Source: Silene conica
Lineage: Eukaryota; Streptophyta; Magnoliopsida; Caryophyllales; Caryophyllaceae
NCBI GenBank assembly: GCA_029255685.2
Contig: CM055313.2
Location: forward strand, 41,806,079 to 41,870,078
Length of the DNA: 64,000 nucleotides
Direction: 5' to 3'
Shown one piece after another: positions 44,891-56,119 of the stretch; position 1 is the stretch's first letter; every line of letters starts with the position of its first letter. Position numbers and translations under genes: made by a program. The notes below the pieces were generated by a model, which was not told where the DNA came from, did no database searches, and was given only the letters and a program-made list of their open reading frames with translations.

Positions 44891-45904
44891 CATTTCAATT
44901 ATTACTTAATAAAATCATTGAATTTCGTTATATTGTATTACATGTGGATTGTATGACAATTTTGAACACCACACAGTGAACTGTTTTACTTTATATGTCT
45001 GCATTGTCCGTAAACACCAATATGAGCTAATAACTCAGGTAATTATTTTGTTAGTTGAAGGATGGAAGGTTCAATATTCCATAAGTCAAGCGTTCGACTG
45101 ATCAATAACAAATATGGGTATATGATATCGCATAGGACATAGTGACCACAACATAGAGTCCTAAATGTTAAGATACATTAGGTGCCTGGTCGTGGATGGG
45201 ACGTCTATTGTGATTCTTAAAGTCGGTTCTTTTGACCATTGTTTATTTCATGCGATATAGACAGTTTTTTGGGTGGTTTAGGTTTCTGTCATAGGTCGCA
45301 CCGTAAAAGGAGGCCAATCGGACTTTTTCTGGGCCATTTCATGTTGTGCTTCCATCGGCAGGTTATAAGTCAAGGAAAATATCCAGCCTTTATCAGGTTT
45401 TATATACATTTCTCAGGGCCACTCGAGGAGTAGTAACTTAAACGCATGGCCATGCTCGAATATGATTCGTATCAGTTATGTTACTCTTTAGTCGAGGAAA
45501 CCACTCTTGATATGATTACTTGGGAGATACGACCTTGTAAGGTGAGACTTTGCAATTTGTCTTCCATTGAGTGTGAGAATAATTTATGGATATGAGAATC
45601 GTAATCGCACACACACTTGTAGGACAAGTGGGAGATTGTTGGAGTAATGTCCTCCACAGTGTGTGATTATTTGACTAAATCTTTTATAGGATCACACAGG
45701 GATACTTAGTATATTAATCAGTTGGTTAACGTTTATTGGTAACGATTGGCTCACTAGTAGTTTGACGTTACTGTCATATGATGACGATAATCAGCTGATC
45801 CCTAAAGGTCACACCTATAGGATAGTACTGAGAAATGTGATTATATATTGATATAATTACGTAAATGCTAAACTTAGCTAAATGTAGTTAAGTAGATGAT
45901 AAAC
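44691..45904 (+). mobile_element. Copia-C, 3' remnant
   Basis: It consists of the RNase H tail, an untranslated region (44891-45636) with motifs shared with Copia-A, a polypurine tract (GTGGGAGAT) and the first 268 bp of an LTR starting TGTTGGAGTAATG at 45637. The LTR is cut at 45904 by the Copia-D insertion. No additional gene is present in the untranslated part. Confidence 0.82.
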
Positions 45905-47150
45905 TGTTGGGAAATGTGTCCTCAACAATAGTGCGATCACGACAATGATAAAATCATTGTCATAAATCTTATATGAATATGCGAGGGACGATCCGATATT
46001 TGGTATAGTCAACTGACCACAATTAATCGGTAATGATTGGTTGACTAGAATTTGACATTACTGTCGTATGACGGTGGTGGTCAGTTGATCCCTTTAGGTC
46101 ACACCTATAGGACAGACCCCTTAAACATATATTGATTAATTGTATATGATACAAATTGATCGATATTCTTAAAACCGTATATCGAGAAATCAGAGGTTGA
46201 ATCTTAAAGTAAGATTTATATTTGAAATTCAAATGTGTCGATTGTCAAATATTAATCGACATTTATGAAATGTCGAAATTAGAATGAGAAGGGTTTGTGG
46301 TTATAACAAATGTTGTATATCGTATTGACGATTATTATAATAACCATATTTTGAGATGGTGATTATGAATTACTAAATAATTTGTTAAATATGATTTGAT
46401 TAATTTAGAAATATTATTTATGTGATAAATATATTTTTAAATTAATACAATTGAATTATGTCACATAAGATGTCACATATTACACAATTGTACAAATTAG
46501 AATTTTGTAAAATAAGGTCCATTTTACAATATAATGTGTCGTGTATGTGCATGTGTTATGGATTAATATTTAGTAATATTAATTCTTACACACAAAAATG
46601 ATTACTATAAGATAGTCTTACATACCTATTAGTAGGTATGCATACCTAAGTGCATGTGTAAGATAAAATCAACACATTTAGCCTTGCCAAGCAAGGGATC
46701 ACACGACATGCACATACATTACTCAACCTCACCCTCTTTATATATGTGTAGTTCACATCATTATCTGATTCTACACTTATGATTTTTCTAGAGTAAGAAA
46801 ATAAAAATTTACCTCTTAAATATTATTAGATAATATTCTCTAGTATACTAATATTATTATTAGTATACGGTTTTAAGGCAACCGTTTCCATCACCTAGCT
46901 CGTGTTAGTGTTTCGATGTTTAAGGGTAGGTCTTGGGTGCATCGTAAAGGAGGCAAGCTATTTTGGTTGCTCCGTGGAGGATCGTCCTAGCACTTTTCGG
47001 ACCGTTTGTAAGGCCCTTTCTGTTATTGTTCCGCATTTACTTTGCATGCATAAGATCTTGAGTATAATTAATATGAGATTAATTAAAATGTAAAATAATT
47101 AGTAAGACTAGATTATTATGGTAAACAAGTATGACTACCGTTTCCCTTCA
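45905..47150 (+). repeat. Copia-D 5' LTR (1246 bp)
   Basis: It begins TGTTGGGAAATGTGTCC, a few bases from where the Copia-C LTR stops, and ends TTTCCCTTCA right before a PBS. An exact 12-bp inverted repeat, TCAACTGACCAC (46009-46020) and GTGGTCAGTTGA (46077-46088), lies about 100 bp from its start. It is non-coding. Confidence 0.85.
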
Positions 47151-48134
47151 AGTGGTATCAGAGCATTAGGTTGCTTGCATGCAACTCGATTTTTACGTTT
47201 TTGCGAGGAACTACGATTTTAATTAAAAACGAATATGAGTAGTACATATAGGATATGCACGAAAATGTTAATGCATGTATACTTTCTGGTCTTAAAATAG
47301 ATTTAAGTCATTTTGATGATTTATGGAATAATATTGTTCAATATAGTAATTAAATTATTTAATTTATGCTTAAAATCGGTTAAAAATGTTTTATTATGGG
47401 AAAAATAGCTAAATAATGTTTCTGGCCATGAATTTTAAATATGTTCTCACATGCATTTAACATATTATGAATATATAATTTTCGAAATTATTTAAGTTTT
47501 ATGCATGGTTTATGAATTTTTAAAGGTTAAATAGTCATAAAATGAGTTAAATATGGGATAAATAGTTATATTATGAATTTAACTATAAAATTTTTTTGTA
47601 GATGTCACATGCAATATTTAAAATATATGATGAATTTTCCAGAAATTTTTCTTTAATATTGCATGAATATTGATTTTTATCGTAAAAATCGTAATATTAG
47701 TGACATATTTTAGCTTAAATAGTTTAAGTTCGAATTTGAACATAAAAATTTAATATAGTGTCACATATATTATTTCTAGCATGCATGTGAATCTTGAGCT
47801 TTTAGTCTCGAATTTTGCATGAGAAATGATTTTAATCGGTAAAATTGCGTAATATATGACACGAATTATTAAAAATAGTAAAGGTTACTTAAATGGTCCG
47901 AAAAATTCACCCATATTATTCATATTATATATGATCATCAACATATTTTTATTTAGTGCCAAAAGTTTCTGAAATTTTAATTTTAAATTTAAAAGTTAAA
48001 ATTGGTGATTGAGTGTTGTAAAAGTCATAATCATTATATCAATCCTAAAAAAGTGTGCACCTGCTTTTTCTTGCATTTTTTAGATACTTTGAGTGTCTAG
48101 GAAGATGTAAAAATTATATTGGTATTTTATTACA
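47151..48134 (+). other. Copia-D primer-binding site and leader
   Basis: TGGTATCAGAGC at 47153-47164 is the initiator-Met complement. The AT-rich leader resembles the Copia-A leader at 6144 onward (GCATTAGG then TTGCATGCA). It contains no gene and is interrupted by the Helitron at 48135. Confidence 0.82.
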
Positions 48135-48165
48135 CTAGTTGTTACTCCGCGCGCGATGCGCGCGG
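48135..48165 (-). terminator. Helitron 3' terminus: hairpin plus CTAG
   Basis: Perfect 8-bp arms at 48147-48154 and 48158-48165 enclose a three-base loop. CTAG at 48135-48138 is the terminal tetranucleotide. This end signals termination of rolling-circle transfer. Confidence 0.9.
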
Positions 48166-48790
48166 ACTTCCAATGAACGTAACCCATAATTAATTTGATA
48201 TTATTAATTTGAATACATTTCAGCTATTTTTTCGTATCATATCTATCTGCATTGATCATCTATTTATATTTTTTTTGTGTGTGTAAAAATAAGAAGATAT
48301 ACATATTTGATTATAATGTTATAATACATCTATCAGGTACTTCGTATAAATTATGTGAACCTAATTAAGATATATATGTAATCTACAAATAGTCTAGGTT
48401 AAACTGTATTTATAACAAATGTCGGCTTACAATCTTAAAATGTCTTCCTTCTTAATTATTGAACTCTGACTTATTCAAATTAATCGATTACTTTGAACGT
48501 ATTAATTTGAAGAATTATTATAGATAATAACCTAGCCTTACATATATCGTATACGGAAAGAGTTCACAATGTAAGAACAAATGCAGAGTATAAATTTAAT
48601 ACGAGTATAGCATATTTGAATATACTAAATCGCGACATGATTTAATTTACGATAATATGTAACATGTTTATACCCATTACTTGTTTGTTGTTATTCAAGA
48701 AAAGCTTCAACTAAGAGTTCCTGGTCTACATTAGTTTAGCTTACAATTCAACAATGTCGCATTAAACCTACTGTGTTGGGTTTACTATTC

Positions 48791-49312
48791 TTAATCGTAA
48801 TACGCCTCGTCCTCTGACCATAAATCAAAGGGGCCATCGTCATGGACAGTTGGATCATCCATGTCTCTGTTTCCCTCCATCCAACAATGGTAGACATACC
48901 TTGCGTCTTTCGTTGGTAAATCAAGACATCAACACTGGATAGAAAACACATGACCCCATCTTGATCTGACTATTATCCCGTTTATTTCTTCTCTCTTCAC
49001 CTGACTCTTATAATCAGTTGTCATCTTAGATGTATCTTTTCCAATTGCAAATAAAGAAGCCCATTTTCTGCACACTTCAGACATACTACGTTTGTCCTGA
49101 TGATTGAGCCTCTCAAAAATGCTAGTCATTAGCTCATCAGAACTGAGCAATAGATGGTTAATTCGATCGCCTACCGTCGTTTCTTTTAGCACATACTGTG
49201 TTTCGAACAATGATTTAGATTTGAACTGCTCCTTTTTCCATCGTATGTAGTCATTCTCAAACTCACGCTTGTCTTCTCTGTAAAAGTAACCAACACCAGT
49301 ACAGCGAGGCAT
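48791..49312 (-). pseudogene. F-box-like protein, Helitron cargo copy 1
   Basis: The ATG at 49312 opens a 174-codon frame that reaches TAA at 48791-48793 but carries an in-frame TGA at 48929-48931. The N-terminus (FENDYIRWKKEQFKSKSLF) and centre (SSDELMTSIFERLNHQDKRS then SEVCRKWASLF, about residues 62-92) fit an F-box helix pattern. The C-terminus is acidic (SEDEAYYD). It is a paralog of the gene at 54512-55024, with nearly equal length and matching segments throughout. F-box proteins usually link substrates to SCF ubiquitin ligases, but no substrate-binding domain is visible. The role in the Helitron is unknown. Confidence 0.6.
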
Positions 49313-52300
49313 ACCTATTTAATTGCAGACAAAGAAACCTAATCAAATCCTGCAGAAATTACATAATTTACCACCAAACCTTAACCCAAATCAGTTTATA
49401 TGTCATATTTGTTTATTTATTGTTATTTGACTGCTACTGATCAGAGGTACGATATCCGCAGTACATGGAACCACATGACATAAGCTTCAACCTTTCTAAA
49501 ATTTCATCGATTAATTATTCAATGTTAGAGTCGTCAATGATACTTAAGTCCAGTATGGGTGCAGTAGGCGTAGTGTGATATTTGTCAGCCAGTTGCAAAT
49601 ATTCATGTGTATATAATAATCTGCATATCCAGCATAATGCTAACACGACTAACAAGTAGACCTCTTTTAGCCTCACGAAGTAAGCTATATATTTTTACAG
49701 GTGTGTCGCAAACGCAATTGTTGAATTCAACTACACTAAGGCTACGTGAGATACACTGTAACACCTTGCAAAAGTAGCAATGAGGCAGGAGGAGATAGGG
49801 TAACATGGGTGAACTAAAAATCATAGATAAGAAGTAATTAATTGCTAAGAGATTGAATGAATATTTTAGACCAAACAACTATAAAACCAAACGTAATCCA
49901 GTGAAGCTTGTAAGTTCTACTTGACCCTCATATCCTTAGACTATCATCTTCTTTTAACTTTGTTCTATTGTCTTATCCTATATTTTTATCCAATGCGGAT
50001 GTCCCGTGCAGTAAAACAGCACCATTATAATTCGAAAAGCTAAAACTTAAAGCAATAAACTTGTTGAACGAAAAACTGGCAAACTCAAAATTCTCACACA
50101 AGATACAAACCAAGTTAACTCACAAGTCTATTAACAACAGTATTTAGCAAGCTCCATAAGATCACAGAAGCCAAAAACCTAACCAAGTTATCTCATACGT
50201 ATATTTACAACATTCTTAAACAAACTCGATATGATCCACAAGAAGCCCGGCCAAGTTATCTCACAGACTATTACCAAAATTCTTAAACAAACTCGATATG
50301 ATCACACAAGCTAAATCTCACAAATCTATGAACAACATTCTCAAACAAATGTAATACGATCACACAAGCAAAATGCCTAATTCTCACAAATTTTTTTAAC
50401 AATATTCTTAAACAATCGCGACATTATCACACAAGCCAAGCAAAGTTATCTCACAACCTCAGAAGTCTATCAAGTATCAACATCTGTAAACAAACTTAAT
50501 ACCTACTAATACAGCTTTCCTAATTCTATTATTTTCTATCTCTGTTTCCATCAGTTGCTTATCACGACAGGTCGAGGTTTGGGGACTTAAAGTGATTGAC
50601 TAAAATAGCTATTATAAGTCGAAAAGCTAATACTTAAAGCAATAAACTTAATGAACAAAAATCTGAAAACCATGGAGAAGCCACGAAATCCCAAAGTTTA
50701 GGAAGTTTTAGGTATACTAATACAGCTCTCAGAATTCTATTACTTACTATCTCTGCTCCCATCGGTTGCTTATCATGACAGGTCGAGAATCAGGCACGTA
50801 AAGTGATTAACCAAAAGAGCTGAAGATATAAAATCATAGAGAAGTCATAAACAGAAAAATATCAGAAAGTCCGAGGATTACTATTACGGCTTTCACCATT
50901 CCACTATATACTACCTCCGTCTCCATCATTCGTTTAACATGACAATTCATTTAATCAGTCTATATACTACTTATGATTGAATACATTAAATTGGTCAATT
51001 GCAAACGTCTATTCCACACCTCGAGTTTACTTGCCTGAAGGGCGTGTTAGGATATTAAACTAGTGATCGTGCCCTAACCCTAAAGCTTCAAAATTTGGTT
51101 AACATGATTCACCCACAGTCCCACTCATAATAGATATCCATAATTTGATCATAGTCTCGTCTAACCCAATTAAACACCTATATCATTGCCTACAACGTCG
51201 CTTGAACAGCCGGACGACATGATCATGATCTCAAATTAAGACATTTTATCATCAAATCCTTTCAAAACCAGTCCTTCATAAACTTAAGCTACTAAATCTG
51301 CAAGTTAGACTGAACTTCTCAAGCCACAAAGTCTAGAAAAGCCGAAATTAATACTCTCTCCGACCGAATCATTTTTTTACTTTTGATTAAAACACCCCCT
51401 AGCAGCTGATAAAAAAAGGTAAACAAATGATGGAGGGGTGGCAAGTGTCTTACCACAATAGAGCTACATCAACATTCAACAGTAAATCATGAAATCGAAC
51501 AGTAAATTAAACTATAAAAGTGCAGATTAAACAGCAAATAAATGATTAACAGAAACGAAAAAAAATGTAAAATTGAAGAACAAGTAAAGGATACAACCTT
51601 AATTAATTAATGTGTAGAATAATGGATTGCAAACGCGAAGAACAAATTGATGTAGAGAAGCAGTGAGTAAGTAGTTGGAAGTATGAGTGGTGTTACAGAG
51701 TTTTTGTGACGAGCGTGTTCCGGTTTGATGGTGAATGGTGGTTAGAGGTTTTCGATCTCACATTCGTTGACCTAGTGATCCCGTCTTCGTGCTTGATCTA
51801 AACTGGAAGTTCCCTTTCAGAGATAGGAAAAAGTTGGAGATTTGGAAAATATCAAGGATATAGAAAGATTGACTATTATATGTTGTCTAAAACGTATGTT
51901 TGTGAAAATTCATTTACGCTACCAACCAGATGTTTACAACAGTTTGAATTTTGAGTGGACATTTCGTCTACTAAAAGTTTAGTAACTCTAGAATCCCGTT
52001 AAAATTAGTATTGTTATGCCGGTACACTGTTTCATGTTCGTGTCCGTTAAAATTAGTTGTCATATTTTGTCAAATTTATTGTTTGTTTTACTTTTCAAAT
52101 TTAATTTAGTACGTTAAATATCATTTTCCAATGAGCGTTTAATTTTCGTAGTTGAATAAAATAGAATAAAAAAAGTACATATATAAGTGACAATTTATAA
52201 CACTAAAATTAAACCGACGAAATTATAAAGTAAACCCGTGAACTTAAATAACGTAAATAAATCTAACATATGAATAAAGTATATAATTCATTACGTTAGT

Positions 52301-52815
52301 AAATAAGCTCAATAATATTCCGAGTTACAGCAACACAAGATTGGATAGGGTTGAATAAGTGATATCTCAACTCCTTTATTATGATTGGGCTATTCAGATT
52401 ACGGATGAGATTGGATAAGTGGTTTTTGTCTATATAAATGAGTAATAATACTGACTTTTTTCAACACACCACCAATTTCTTTTCTAACTTGTTTTACCTT
52501 TTGTAGCTTAAAAACCCAAAAAAAATTAATTCCATTTATTTTATTGTTTTGGGTAGTTTGTAATTAATTTAATTAATGTATTATTCGAATGTAGGCTTTT
52601 GATTTAATTAACGGAGTCATAATTTTGTCATATATTGAATTTACATGTTCTCCATTTCAATTACCATTAGCTATAATGTCACTATTACAAATGACTATAT
52701 TGTCCTAAGCTCTTTATTTAAATAGATTTTTATAGGTCACAAATTATCATATCCAACATAATTTTTTATCACTCCTATATCAGTTGTTAGTGTATCAAAT
52801 TAAGAGTATTTGAGA
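49313..52815. other. Helitron non-coding region with degenerate repeats and a MITE-like remnant
   Basis: No gene is supported. Degenerate units containing CAAGTTATCTCACA and TCTTAAACAAACTCGATATG recur between about 50090 and 50480. A longer segment is duplicated: CGAAAAGCTAAAACTTAAAG near 50033 and CGAAAAGCTAATACTTAAAG near 50620, plus GCTTATCACGACAGGTCGAG-like copies at about 50558 and 50768. A short inverted segment at about 51352-51440 (CTCTCTCCGACCGAATCATT to GGTAAACAAATGAT) resembles a Stowaway MITE remnant. A similar half end lies near 50908. Confidence 0.5.
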
Positions 52816-53398
52816 ATGACTTACTGGGATGATAAAGTTAGGGATTTTCAAAGAGGCATAGACTTGATAAGAGACGATGCCCTTAACTTTGTTGCTCGTT
52901 TGAATCTAGTTATGCCAGAATCAGTGTACATGAATATGTTACATTGTTCACCACCATTGTCAATGTCGATCTCAATCATAGCTGGAAATGCACATACTGT
53001 TTTGAGTCCACCTGTTTTGAACAATTCAACAATTGGTAATGTTATTTCTAATTTATTTTATTTAACCAAGGAAATTATGATTTTTAATTTCTTTTTGTAT
53101 TTTCCTTTTGTGGTTAAATCCATCAGTTTTGAAATGTTTTTTTTTTGTAGATACCTACATTTCAAAAGGAGAAGAACATCGCAAATTAAGAGAAGAAGTA
53201 GTTGAGATCATTCGACGTTTGTTCAACGTCATGAATCCCGACTCTTTATTAGATCTACTATCTGGATTTGGGAGACTTTACATTCCTCGTGAATGCCTCC
53301 ACTATTATCACGTATACAACGAGGTTACAATGGAGGAAGAGCTTGTATATTTCTCTAACCGTCTTATTTTATGTATTGTCTACGTCATGATTCAATAA
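52816..53398 (+). CDS. Unknown two-exon protein in the Helitron (155 residues)
   Basis: I do not recognise this gene. The ATG at 52816 opens exon 1 (to 53035). A GT-AG intron (53036-53150) with a T-rich acceptor follows, and exon 2 runs 53151-53398. The phases join cleanly to 155 codons plus stop. Exon 1 encodes a segment with FQRGIDLIRDDALNFVARLN. Exon 2 has a charged helical stretch (KGEEHRKLREEVVEIIRRLF) followed by a hydrophobic end (SNRLILCIVYVMIQ). No signal peptide or catalytic motif is evident. It lies between the two divergent F-box-like paralogs. The clean splice phase and the charged helix suggest a real gene, but expression is unknown. Confidence 0.5.
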
Positions 53399-54511
53399 TG
53401 TACCTATTCAAATTATTGTTTTAGTTTGCGGTACTTCGGTAAAATTTAATTTAGTTATATAGTATGCCTTATTTTCGGTTGTTTGTGTGCTCATTTGTGC
53501 ATTTAAACTGTATCAAACGCATCTTTATTTGTGCTATACAAGGAAATCAATTGACGATTAAGATTGAATAAAGAGTAAAGATAGACAGATTTTAACCCAA
53601 GTTGTAGTATATAGAAGACATTTAAAATCAACCCTATCGATACAATTAGATTAACTATTTATTTTGGGATGGTTAATTATATTGTTAAGTCAATTAATCT
53701 TGCAATGTGTCTGCTAGTAACGTAATTAAACTTAAGTAGTTCCGAATGTATATCTTTTTTAAGATTAATCTTAATTAAGTTATTATCAACCGTGACAACA
53801 ACCTTTTATTGGAAACGTAGGTATTGCAACTTGATTAACTACAACTATTTGTAATAAAGGTCAAATGGCTGATTTACATGTTAAGAGCTACATTACTTTT
53901 TAGCTTTGGTTTTAAATCAAGTTATAATAATCTATCTAAAATATCAACAAATTGTTGTCATTATATAATATATAGTAAATCTTGTTTGTGACTGGTGAAC
54001 ACTTTCGACGAATATTTGGTAATATGAAATGGATACAAAATGAGTTAGAGGGAGGACCAAAATTGTTTTTTTATTGTGATATAACAGTATCCGTTACAAG
54101 CTTAAAATGGATAGCGTTGTTCGTGTTTGTGTGTACGTTGATGGCCGTGTCCGTTACAATTCTACTTACGTCAAAGGCTTACTATAGATTTATCCAACAC
54201 ACGTATTATGCTTATAATTTGTATAAATAAATTTACGCAGGACGTAAATTGTTACGCTAAACTGTACCAATATTGTATTACTAACACATTTTAAGCTGTA
54301 TTATGAATAATTAGTTATCTTAATTAGACGCCTACTTACACAATTATCGAAAGACGGCTTTGTTGCTTTTGGTGTACACTCTCCATTTTGATTAGACACC
54401 ACTGTAGACCATAATTACACCCATATTCAGCCATTAACATCAAACGCAACATTTCCTACTTCATCATCATCCTTTTTCTAGGCAGATTCTCAATTAATCT
54501 ACCCACATACA
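53399..54511 (+). other. Helitron intergenic region upstream of the second F-box-like gene
   Basis: AT-rich. A frame at 53982-54230 has one hydrophobic stretch (WIALFVFVCTLMAVSVTILL) but no strong start context, homolog or splice evidence, so I leave it uncalled. Promoter elements for the gene at 54512 should be here; I see none that are diagnostic. Confidence 0.4.
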
Positions 54512-55024
54512 ATGGAACAATGTCTGGGAAAACTGTTATATTTTAACAAAGACGATAAACCAAACTTCCTGGGAGATTATGTTAAGTGGAAAAAAGCTCA
54601 ATTTAAGTCTGAGTCTCTGTTTAATAAAACAACTGTTGAAGAGGAGACAGTAATGGGTAGTAAACATCATCATCCTTTTTTTGAGATGTCGGAACTCAGA
54701 GGAAATGTGTTTAGCAGACTTGACCATGCAAGCAAAAGGAATATGGCTGAGGTTTGTAAAGCATGGGCTAATCAATTCCTTGTTGGAACGGAGACCTCTA
54801 AGGTCGACATAGATTACAGAAGTCGGTTGGTTAGGGAAAATTGTGGGAAAAAAATATGGGTGATGAGAGATCAGACTGTGGTGTCAATTTACAAGGTGAT
54901 CAAGCAACGTAATAAGCCTCGAGTGCAGCAGAAGAACAGGAAACGTAGTAGCAGGTGCAGCAGCTCATATGAACCGTACATTGAGAAATCGGGAAGCGAA
55001 GGCTACTACGATTCTGATTGTTAA
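54512..55024 (+). CDS. F-box-like protein, Helitron cargo copy 2
   Basis: An uninterrupted 170-codon frame starts at the ATG at 54512. It matches copy 1 (48791-49312) in order: DYVKWKKAQFKSESLFNKT, then EMSELRGNVFSRLDHASKRN, then AEVCKAWANQFLVGTETSK. The middle block fits an F-box (LxxxVFSRL...VCKxW). The C-terminus is basic (QQKNRKRSSRCSSS), a possible nuclear signal, then acidic. No downstream Kelch, LRR or FBA-like domain follows. It points away from copy 1. The F-box call is from motif shape; homology between the two copies is secure. Confidence 0.6.
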   Translation: MEQCLGKLLYFNKDDKPNFLGDYVKWKKAQFKSESLFNKTTVEEETVMGSKHHHPFFEMSELRGNVFSRLDHASKRNMAEVCKAWANQFLVGTETSKVDIDYRSRLVRENCGKKIWVMRDQTVVSIYKVIKQRNKPRVQQKNRKRSSRCSSSYEPYIEKSGSEGYYDSDC

Positions 55025-56119
55025 TTTGGATAATTAACTAACTGGTAAGATGACTATCCTATAAAAGGTTATGTTTTTATGTCTCAGCAATGCCTGAAGT
55101 TATGCATGTTTTTGATGTTAGCATAATCGATTGGTCTGCAACATTTTGGTAATGATCGATCATATAAGAACTTAAGCATCTTTATGTTAGTATTAGTACA
55201 TATAAAATTACTCCCTTTTGTGCTGGTAAAGCAGTGTCCAAATTATGTATTTGTGTTTGTTCTCGTATGATCTTCAAACTATAATAGAACGCTATCAGAT
55301 TATGTATTTGTTATATAAATGCTAAGTAAGGTCGGATGAGTAACCTACTTCGATAGTCTACATGGATAATTACCAGCGTTCATGATGATGTCTAAGCTAT
55401 TGTACAAGTATATATGATTATAGATATTAGATATGTGAAGAGTAAGCATTTAAATATAGTTGATACGTACTGCACCTATTAGCTATATTAAGTCACAAAT
55501 CATGATGATTATTGCGGGATGATATGTGAGTTAGTGTAAAACGCTTTCCGTACTGTATGACAATCTCTTGTTTAAGTAGTCACAGCGTCCACGTTAGAAT
55601 GGCAAACTATTTCATAAATGAGTTTGAATTCAAAATTCTGATAGGGGTAAGGCACTTTATATTAAACAACAGGCGTCCACAAATTGTTTATAAATAACTT
55701 GTTAGCGTGTAATGGTTAATTCAGTAACCGAGCATTATTGGACAACCATAAATTGGGTCTTAAACATCCGGTAGAAGCTTAAGATAGTAAGAGGTTGCGA
55801 TTTATAACAAGTTGCCAAAAGGGGATACAGAGTGATTATAATTACATACCCATATAGTATATGATCCGTCTGGGAAATGAGGGAATCACAACACGGGTGC
55901 AACATACAGTTAAACCAATACCTGTTACAATATTATCTGTTGACTTCGACATATCAGTTGCACAAAAACAGCAAAACGCAACCTACTAATATAAAGACAC
56001 AATGTTCCTAAGCATTTTGGTGAAGTAGAGTGATTCGTGCATACTGGATGCACGAAAACAGCAAAAGATAAACTAATATTATAAGGCTTTAGTGATTTTT
56101 AGACTGGGGGAGTGTAATT
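55025..56119 (+). other. Helitron region without a recognised gene
   Basis: AT-rich sequence between the convergent ends of the F-box-like gene and the RPA-like pseudogene. It should hold both polyadenylation regions. I see no repeat or ORF worth calling. Confidence 0.5.

Noticed and set aside
53982-54230. 82-codon ORF with a hydrophobic segment
   Set aside because: Single weak hydrophobic stretch in AT-rich DNA, no homolog recognised and no splice support.
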